A stretch of DNA of 64,000 bases from Roseococcus suduntuyensis. GTDB lineage: Bacteria; Pseudomonadota; Alphaproteobacteria; Acetobacterales; Acetobacteraceae. This document shows, in pieces, positions 58,490-64,000 of the stretch (positions are counted from its first letter, which is position 1; each line of letters begins with the position of its first letter). A program made the position numbers and the translations under genes. Location: positions 124,001-188,000 of the forward strand of contig NZ_JACIDJ010000002.1 in the NCBI RefSeq assembly GCF_014196305.1, given 5' to 3'. The notes under the pieces were generated by a model. It was not told where the DNA came from, did not search any database, and saw only the letters and a program-made list of their open reading frames with translations.

Positions 58490-59772
58490 CGGGCGGCATT
58501 CTCTTCGCGGCCTTCCTGGTCATGCTGCTGGGGGGCGTGCCGATCGGGGTGGCCTTGGGCCTCGCCGGCGCCGCCGCCATCGTGCTGTCCGACCAGGCGA
58601 TGATGGCCATGCCCACCAACGTCTATGCCGGCATCGCGAAATACCCGCTGATCGCCCTGCCCATGTTCATCCTGGTGGGCTGCGTCTTCGACCGCGCGGG
58701 GGTGGCGCTGCGGCTGGTGCGCTTCGCCACCACGCTGGTGGGGGCGGGGCGCGGGGCACTCGCGTCCGTCTCGGTGCTGGTGGCGATGGTGATGGGGGGC
58801 ATCTCGGGCTCCGGCCCCGCCACGGCGGCGGCGGTGGGCAAGGTGATGACCGATGGCATGGTGCGCGACGGCTATCCGCGCCCCTTCATCGCGAGCGTGG
58901 TGGGGGCGGCGGCGGCGGTGGACATCCTGATCCCGCCCTCCATCGCCTTCATCATCTATGCGGTGATGGTGCCGGGCGTCTCGGTGCCGGCCATCTTCAT
59001 GGCGGGGCTGTTTCCCGGCCTTCTGGCGGGCGTCGCAATCCTGGTGCCCATCCTGCTGATCTCCTGGTGGCGCGACTTCGGCGGGCGCAATCCCGACCGG
59101 GGCGGGCTTTCCGTGTGGCGCGCCTTCCGCGAGGCCTTCTGGGGGCTGATGGCGCCCGTGGTCATCCTGGGCGGCATGCGCATCGGCGCCTTCACGCCGA
59201 CCGAGGCCGCGGTCATGGCCGTGTTCTACGGGCTGTTCGTGGGCTTCGTGATCTATCGCAGCCTCACGCTGCGCGACCTCTACGAAATCCTGGTGGAGGC
59301 GGGCGAGATCTCCGCCGTCATCCTGATGGTGGTGGCGCTGGCCACGGTCTTCGCCTGGGCCACCTCCACCCTCGGCATGGTGCAGCCGGTGGTGGGGGCC
59401 ATCCTGGGGCTGGGCCTGGGCGAATACGGCACGCTCGCGCTGCTGGTGGTGCTGGTGATCGTGGTGGGGATGTTCCTGGACGGGATTTCCATCTTCCTCA
59501 TCCTGCTGCCGCTGCTGCTGCCCATCGCGCAACATTTCGGCTGGGACCCCACCTGGTTCGGCGTCATCCTCACCATGAAGATCGCGATCGGGCAGTTCAC
59601 GCCGCCCATGGCGGTGAACATGATGGTGAGCTGCCGCATCGCGGGCGTCTCCATGCAGACCACCATCCCTTGGGTGAGCTGGATGGTGCTGGCCATGCTG
59701 GCGGCGCTGGCGCTGGTCATCGCGCTGCCGGGCATCGCGCTGTGGCTGCCGCGCAGCATGGGAATGCTTTAG
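58486..59772 (+). CDS. dctM: TRAP transporter large permease DctM
   Basis: A 428-residue membrane protein of about 12 helices, the ion-coupled transport subunit. DctM signatures include MGGISGSGPATAAAVGK, IPPSIAFIIYAVM, LDGISIFLILLPLLLP and GQFTPPMAVNMMV. The GTG start overlaps dctQ (GTGA). It is the end of the dctPQM operon. Confidence 0.92.
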   Translation: MTGGILFAAFLVMLLGGVPIGVALGLAGAAAIVLSDQAMMAMPTNVYAGIAKYPLIALPMFILVGCVFDRAGVALRLVRFATTLVGAGRGALASVSVLVAMVMGGISGSGPATAAAVGKVMTDGMVRDGYPRPFIASVVGAAAAVDILIPPSIAFIIYAVMVPGVSVPAIFMAGLFPGLLAGVAILVPILLISWWRDFGGRNPDRGGLSVWRAFREAFWGLMAPVVILGGMRIGAFTPTEAAVMAVFYGLFVGFVIYRSLTLRDLYEILVEAGEISAVILMVVALATVFAWATSTLGMVQPVVGAILGLGLGEYGTLALLVVLVIVVGMFLDGISIFLILLPLLLPIAQHFGWDPTWFGVILTMKIAIGQFTPPMAVNMMVSCRIAGVSMQTTIPWVSWMVLAMLAALALVIALPGIALWLPRSMGML

Positions 59773-59895
59773 CGACGGGTCGCCCTAGGCGGAATCGCCC
59801 AAGGCGTGAAACGGCCGCTCGACAGGCGCGCCGGGGGGTTGCCGAGCGCATGATTTCGCTTCGGAATACGGGCAACAGCAGTTGAGGAAACCGCA

Positions 59896-62025
59896 ATGCC
59901 GGCCACCGAAGCCCTGCGCGACCCGCGCAGTCTGAAGCGCCTTCTCGCCCCCCGCAGCCTGGCCGTGATCGGCGTTTCCGGCGAGGCCACGGGCTTCGGC
60001 GCGCGCACCGTGCAGAACATGGCGAATTTCGACGGGCCGGTGTGGTGCGTGAACCCGAAATACGCGGGGCAGGAGCTGCATGGCCGCCCCTGCTACGCCT
60101 CGGTGAACGAGCTTCCGGGCGCACCCGATTCGGCCGTCATCGCCCTCCCCCGCACCGGCGTGATGGCCGCCGTGCAGGCGCTGGCGAAGAAGGGCGGCGG
60201 CGGTGCGGTGCTCTACGCCTCCGGCTATGGCGAGACGGACCTGCCCGAGCGCGCGGTCGAGGAACAGGAGCTGCGCGACACCGCGCGCGCCCTGGGTTTC
60301 CCGCTGCTCGGCGCCAATTGCCTGGGCTTCTGCGACCACACGCAGCGCGCGGGCGCCACCTTCATGCCCGACTACTTCAAGATGACGGCGCCCGCGGGCG
60401 GTGTCGGCGTGGTCAGCCAGTCGGGCGCGCTCGGCTATGCGCTGATGCAGGCGGCCGAGCGCGGCTTCGCGATGTGCCACATGGCCACCGCCGGCAATGC
60501 CACCGACCTCGATGTGTGCGACCTCGTGGCCTTCCAGCTGTCCATGCCCGAATGCCGCTCCATCGCGCTGGCGGTGGAAGGGCTGCGCGATGCGCGGCGC
60601 CTGTTCGAACTGGGCGAGTTGGCGCGCCAGGCCGGCAAGCCCATCGTGGTGCTGAAGCTCGGTCGCGGCGAGATCGGCGCGAAGGCCGCCATGTCGCACA
60701 CGGGCAGCCTGGCCGGCAGCACGGCCGCCTGGAGTGCCGGCTTCGAGCGCGCCGGCATGCTGGAGGTCGAGGATTTCGACGCGCTGCTGGAGACAGCGGG
60801 CTTCTTCGCCAAGGCCGGCGCGCCCAAGGCGCGCGGCGTGGGCATCCTGACTCCCTCGGGCGGCGCCGGCATCATGGCCGCCGACCATGCCGAGTTCGCG
60901 GGCCTCGCCTTGCCCCAGCCGGCGCCGCAGACCGAGGCCATCTTCCGCGCCACGCTGCCCGACTTCGGCAGCCCCCGGAACCCCTGCGACATGACCGCGC
61001 AGGTCGCCACCAATCCCAAATATTTCGAGGATTGCATGCTGGCGATGCTGAACGACGACCAGTACGCCACCGTCGTCTTCCCCGTGGTCTATCACAACCC
61101 CGCCCCCGGGGCGACGCCGGCCCGGATGAAGACGATGGAGCCGATGGCGGCCGCGACCGGCAAGCCCATCTGCATCGCCTGGGTGCCTGAAAGCCTGGAG
61201 GGGCCGGGCGCCGAGGCCGCGGATGTCTCGCCCAACCTGGTGCTCTTCCGCTCGATGCGGCGGATGATGAATGCGCTCAGGCTGTGGTTCCACCACCATG
61301 ACCCGAAGCCCGCGCCCGCGACGCCTGATGCCGCTGCCAGCGCCGCCGCCGCGAAGCTGCCGGCCGGCGAACAGACGCTGATGGAGGCCGCCGCCAAGAC
61401 CGCCTTCGCCGAGGCAGGCCTGCCCGTGGTGCGCGAATTGCGCGCCGCCAACGCCGAGGACGCCGCGACAGCCGCGCAGAGCCTCGGCTATCCGGTGGTG
61501 CTGAAGGTGGACAGCCCCGACATCGCCCACAAGACCGAGGTGGGTGGCGTCCAACTGAACCTGGGCGACGCCGGCGCCGTCACCGCGGCCTTCGCGCGCA
61601 TCAAGGAGGGTGCGGCGAAGCATGCGCCGGGCGCGCGCGTGGATGGCGTGCTGGTGCAGCGGATGGAGGCGCGGGGCGTCGAGCTCATCCTCGGCGCACG
61701 GCGTGACCCGCAGTTCGGCGTGATGGTGCTGGTGGGCCTGGGCGGCGTGCAGGCCGAGCTGTGGAAGGATGTGGCGCTGGAAGTGGCGCCCGTCTCGCCC
61801 GAGGGGGCACTGGCCATGCTCAAGCGGCTCAAGGCCTGGCCGTTGCTGGACGGGTTCCGTGGCGCGGCGAAGGTGGATGTGCAGGCGGTGGCCGACGCCA
61901 TCGCCCGCTTCTCGGCCTTCGCCGCCGCGGCCGGAGATCGGCTGGAGGAAGCCGAGATCAACCCGCTGGTCTGCCGCCCGGATGGCTGCGTGGCGGTGGA
62001 CGGGTTGATGAAGCTGAACGGCTGA
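59896..62025 (+). CDS. ADP-forming acyl-CoA synthetase (acetate--CoA ligase family)
   Basis: A 709-residue fused NDP-forming acyl-CoA synthetase: CoA-binding domain (RSLAVIGVSGEATGFGART), phospho-His motif MSHTGSLAGSTA, and an ATP-grasp domain (LKVDSPDIAHKTEVGGVQLN, EINPLVC). It is a paralogue of the gene at 32634 but with a longer linker of Ala/Pro-rich sequence near residue 475. It lies 123 bases after dctM, possibly in the same transcript, and ends before the second hairpin element. Confidence 0.9.
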   Translation: MPATEALRDPRSLKRLLAPRSLAVIGVSGEATGFGARTVQNMANFDGPVWCVNPKYAGQELHGRPCYASVNELPGAPDSAVIALPRTGVMAAVQALAKKGGGGAVLYASGYGETDLPERAVEEQELRDTARALGFPLLGANCLGFCDHTQRAGATFMPDYFKMTAPAGGVGVVSQSGALGYALMQAAERGFAMCHMATAGNATDLDVCDLVAFQLSMPECRSIALAVEGLRDARRLFELGELARQAGKPIVVLKLGRGEIGAKAAMSHTGSLAGSTAAWSAGFERAGMLEVEDFDALLETAGFFAKAGAPKARGVGILTPSGGAGIMAADHAEFAGLALPQPAPQTEAIFRATLPDFGSPRNPCDMTAQVATNPKYFEDCMLAMLNDDQYATVVFPVVYHNPAPGATPARMKTMEPMAAATGKPICIAWVPESLEGPGAEAADVSPNLVLFRSMRRMMNALRLWFHHHDPKPAPATPDAAASAAAAKLPAGEQTLMEAAAKTAFAEAGLPVVRELRAANAEDAATAAQSLGYPVVLKVDSPDIAHKTEVGGVQLNLGDAGAVTAAFARIKEGAAKHAPGARVDGVLVQRMEARGVELILGARRDPQFGVMVLVGLGGVQAELWKDVALEVAPVSPEGALAMLKRLKAWPLLDGFRGAAKVDVQAVADAIARFSAFAAAAGDRLEEAEINPLVCRPDGCVAVDGLMKLNG

Positions 62026-62031
62026 AGCCAT

Positions 62032-62079
62032 CGCGTCTGATCGGCCCCGGTGGGTTTCACCGGGGCCGTGAATCAGCCG
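62032..62079 (+). repeat. UGA-bulge hairpin element, copy 2
   Basis: CGCGTC, then CTGAT (62037-62041), an 11-bp perfect stem 62042-62052/62058-62068 with loop GGTTT, a TGA bulge (62069-62071), ATCAG (62072-62076) pairing with CTGAT, and CCG. Compared with copy 1, the outer pair C-G has become T-A on both sides, a compensatory change. It lies between the CoA ligase and the convergent oxidase gene. Confidence 0.65.
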
Positions 62080-62091
62080 CGCAGCAAGGTT

Positions 62092-63195
62092 TCAGTACCC
62101 TTCGCGCAGCAGCGGGAAGGCACTGTGGACGTTCGGGAACACCACCGGCGGCGCGCCGATATGCACATGCTTGCGCGTCAATTCGCCGAAGCTGTTGACG
62201 CCGGTCAGACCCAGCGCCTTGGTGGTCTCGTCCTCCAGGATTTCCAGCACACGGGCCACGCCCGAGGCGCCCTCCGCCGCCAGCCCGTAGAGGTAGAGGC
62301 GCCCCAGCCCCACCCAGTCGGCACCCAGCGCCACGGCCTTCACCAGGTCGGTGCCGCGGCTGAAGCTGCCATCCACCATGATCTTGGCGCGGCCGGCCAC
62401 GGCCTCCACCACCTCGGGCAGGATGTCGAGCGAGCCGCGCCCGCCATCCAGCTGCCGCCCGCCATGGTTCGAGACGTAGATCACGTCCACCCCATGCTCG
62501 CAGGCGATGGCCGCGTCCTCGCCGGTGCCGATGCCCTTCAGGATCAGCGGGATCCTGTGCTTCTCCTTGAAGCGCGCGACCTCGCGCCAGGACAGCGCCG
62601 CCTGGTGGTCCATGCCGGTGTTGGCCGCGCGCCAGGTCTTCACGAAGCGCTTGGCCATGTCGCGTTCGCGGCGGCTGTAATGGGCGGTGTCCACCGTCAT
62701 GCAGAAGGCGTCGTAGCCGGCGGCGATGGCCCGCTTCGCGTGGTCGTCCACGAAGTCATCGCCGCCACGGACATAGAGCTGGAAGACGCGCGGGCCGCGC
62801 CCGGCGGCGGCCGTCTCCTCCATGCCGGGCTTGCTCACGCTGCTGAGCATGTAGGGCACACCGTAATCGCCGGCGCCCTTCGCCACGCTGGCGCCGCCGC
62901 CGGGTTCGAAGCTTTCCAGCGAGCCCACGGGGGCGAGGAAGACCGGCAGGCGAATCCGGTGGCCGAAGAAATCCACGCCCGTGTCCACCTTCGAAACATC
63001 GTTGAGCACGCGCGGCCGAAGCGCCACCGTGTCAATGGCCATGCGGTTGCGGGCCAGCGTGGTCTCCGTTTCGGTGCCGCCGATCAGGTAGTCCCAGATG
63101 TTCGCGTTAAGCTTCTGCTTCGCCGCCTTCACGAACTCATGCAGGACCAGATACCTGCCGCCATCCAATTCGTTGGAATTCAGCCTCTCGCTCAT
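62092..63195 (-). CDS. FMN-dependent alpha-hydroxyacid oxidase/dehydrogenase
   Basis: A 367-residue TIM-barrel flavoprotein of the lactate oxidase / glycolate oxidase / lactate monooxygenase family. FMN and substrate residues are seen in VSNHGGRQLDGG (catalytic His), QLYVRGGDD and MVDGSFSRGTDLVKA. Start ATG 63195 has GGGAGGT ahead; the frame extends to 63327 without added domain. It oxidises an L-2-hydroxy acid to the 2-keto acid; the nearby TRAP transporter may supply it. Confidence 0.87.
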   Translation of the reverse strand: MSERLNSNELDGGRYLVLHEFVKAAKQKLNANIWDYLIGGTETETTLARNRMAIDTVALRPRVLNDVSKVDTGVDFFGHRIRLPVFLAPVGSLESFEPGGGASVAKGAGDYGVPYMLSSVSKPGMEETAAAGRGPRVFQLYVRGGDDFVDDHAKRAIAAGYDAFCMTVDTAHYSRRERDMAKRFVKTWRAANTGMDHQAALSWREVARFKEKHRIPLILKGIGTGEDAAIACEHGVDVIYVSNHGGRQLDGGRGSLDILPEVVEAVAGRAKIMVDGSFSRGTDLVKAVALGADWVGLGRLYLYGLAAEGASGVARVLEILEDETTKALGLTGVNSFGELTRKHVHIGAPPVVFPNVHSAFPLLREGY

Positions 63196-63223
63196 GGAGC
63201 ACCTCCCGTTTCCAGGCGAGGCT

Positions 63224-63255
63224 AGAGCGGTTTTCACAGGAGTGAAAACCGCTCT
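63224..63255. repeat. Perfect 14-bp inverted repeat
   Basis: AGAGCGGTTTTCAC (63224-63237) and GTGAAAACCGCTCT (63242-63255), separated by AGGA. It is AT-richer than the genes and begins with CTAGAGC-type sequence (63222-63228), like the ends of the element at 4876-4980. It lies upstream of both the oxidase and the last gene, so it is in a divergent promoter region, not a terminator position. Confidence 0.6.
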
Positions 63256-63356
63256 GGCCGCATCACTGCGGGCAGATTCATGCAATGGCTGATTCCAGCC
63301 ATGTGCGATCTGCTCTGGGCGGCGCACTATGTCCGAACAAGGTCAGGAGACATGCG

Positions 63357-64000
63357 ATGCGGTGGAGTGAGCGGCGCGCGGCGGCGAGGGCTGTGCTGGA
63401 GGGGCATGACTGCGTCCACCCCGCCTCGGTGCATGAGCCGGTGGCGGCGCGGATCGCCGAGGATCTGGGCTATGAACTCGGCATGTTCGCCGGCAGCACG
63501 GGCAGCCTCGCCGTGCTGGGCGCGCCCGACATCATCCTGCTGACGCTGACCGAATTCGCGGAACAGGCGCGGCGCATCAACCGCGCGGCCAACCGCCTGC
63601 CGCTGGTGGTGGATGCGGACCATGGCTACGGCAACGCGCTGAACGTGATGCGCACGGTGGAGGAGCTGGAAGTGGCGGGGGTCGCCGCGCTCTCCATCGA
63701 GGACACCGCCCTGCCCCGCCCCTTCGGTACGGAGAAGCCCGTGCTGATTCCCCTCGACGAGGGTGTGGCCAAGATGCGCGCGGCGGTGGCGGCGCGTGAT
63801 GATGCCTCGCTCGTCATCTTCGCGCGGACGGGGGCCGTTTCCATCACAGGGCTGGAAGATGCGCTGGCGCGGGTGCGCGCCTACAACCACACGGGCACGG
63901 ATGGCATCTTCCTCACGGGTGTGACCAAGCGCGCGGAGCTGGACGCGCTGGCGGCCGAGGCGAAGCTGCCGCTGGTTCTGGGCACGCTGTCGGACGAGAT
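63357..64000 (+). CDS. Isocitrate lyase/PEP mutase family protein, truncated at window end
   Basis: The first 214 residues of an open frame that runs off the window. It shows VDADHGYGNALNVMRTVEEL and LSIEDTALP, characteristic of the ICL/PEP-mutase superfamily, closest in style to oxaloacetate decarboxylases. Start ATG 63357 has AGGAGA seven bases ahead; an ATG at 63352 is in another frame. Oxaloacetate decarboxylation to pyruvate is the likely role, alongside the hydroxyacid oxidase and CoA ligase nearby. Confidence 0.82.
   Translation, partial: MRWSERRAAARAVLEGHDCVHPASVHEPVAARIAEDLGYELGMFAGSTGSLAVLGAPDIILLTLTEFAEQARRINRAANRLPLVVDADHGYGNALNVMRTVEELEVAGVAALSIEDTALPRPFGTEKPVLIPLDEGVAKMRAAVAARDDASLVIFARTGAVSITGLEDALARVRAYNHTGTDGIFLTGVTKRAELDALAAEAKLPLVLGTLSDE

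Noticed and set aside
59791-59815. ATCGCC-CAA-GGCGTGA after dctM as a fourth copy of the UGA-bulge element
   Set aside because: The inner CGCC/GGCG and TGA match, but the outer arms do not pair, so it fails the defining feature.

Overview
The window is very GC-rich, densely packed chromosomal DNA. Genes sit in tight operons with 1-17 bp start/stop overlaps, and GTG and TTG starts are frequent. The gene content fits an alphaproteobacterium, most likely an environmental Acetobacteraceae member of the Roseomonas type: a periplasmic Bug/TctC binding protein, a TRAP transporter, several CoA ligases, a SUF operon headed by an Rrf2 regulator, and a RirA-like cysteine pattern in that regulator. The genus is an inference from style and content. 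No rRNA, tRNA, CRISPR array, insertion sequence, integrase or phage gene was seen.

Layout. (1) 1-5 kb: an L,D-transpeptidase divergent from a class III aminotransferase, then a small membrane protein and an acyl-CoA ligase. (2) 5-8 kb: a copper-efflux operon copA-cueR-copZ on the minus strand with a MerR-type promoter, divergent from a secreted trypsin-like protease. (3) 9.1-18.6 kb: one long plus-strand catabolic operon (alpha/beta hydrolase, D-2-hydroxyacid dehydrogenase, amidohydrolase, M20 peptidase, cupin, Bug binding protein, penicillin-acylase-like Ntn hydrolase, BenE-type permease); its substrate is unknown. (4) 18.6-23.1 kb: a Na/Pi cotransporter behind a textbook Pho box, a Gfo/Idh oxidoreductase, a FrnE-like DsbA protein and an alpha/beta hydrolase, the last two separated by a cluster of five hairpins. 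(5) 23.2-29.6 kb: a complete SUF iron-sulfur operon, sufR-B-C-D-S-U-T-A. (6) 29.6-36.2 kb: TauE/SafE exporter divergent from an acyl-CoA operon (SDR, acyl-CoA dehydrogenase, ADP-forming CoA ligase, nitroreductase, Nudix). (7) 36.2-45.6 kb: MBL hydrolase and two EamA transporters; methyltransferase/GT2/SMR glycolipid-type operon; MsbA-like ABC exporter; CCA-adding enzyme, small membrane protein, CoA-type Nudix and DUF1285 protein. (8) 45.7-52.4 kb: MoxR-DUF58-BatA/DUF4159-large membrane protein operon. (9) 52.6-54.6 kb: an RsbQ-like hydrolase overlapping a PAS histidine kinase. (10) 54.6-64 kb: CoA ligase and SDR; TRAP transporter dctPQM; a second ADP-forming CoA ligase; an FMN alpha-hydroxyacid oxidase; and a truncated isocitrate-lyase/PEP-mutase family gene.

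The most interesting items are: a structured intergenic element (41073-41118 and 62032-62079, possible third copy 13730-13768) with conserved flanks, a variable stem, a UGA bulge and one compensatory base-pair change; the RsbQ-PAS-kinase pair, whose kinase ATPase domain looks degenerate; the Pho box; the five-hairpin cluster; and the unexplained multi-hydrolase operon. Functions are read from motifs and translated sequence only; no database search was possible.
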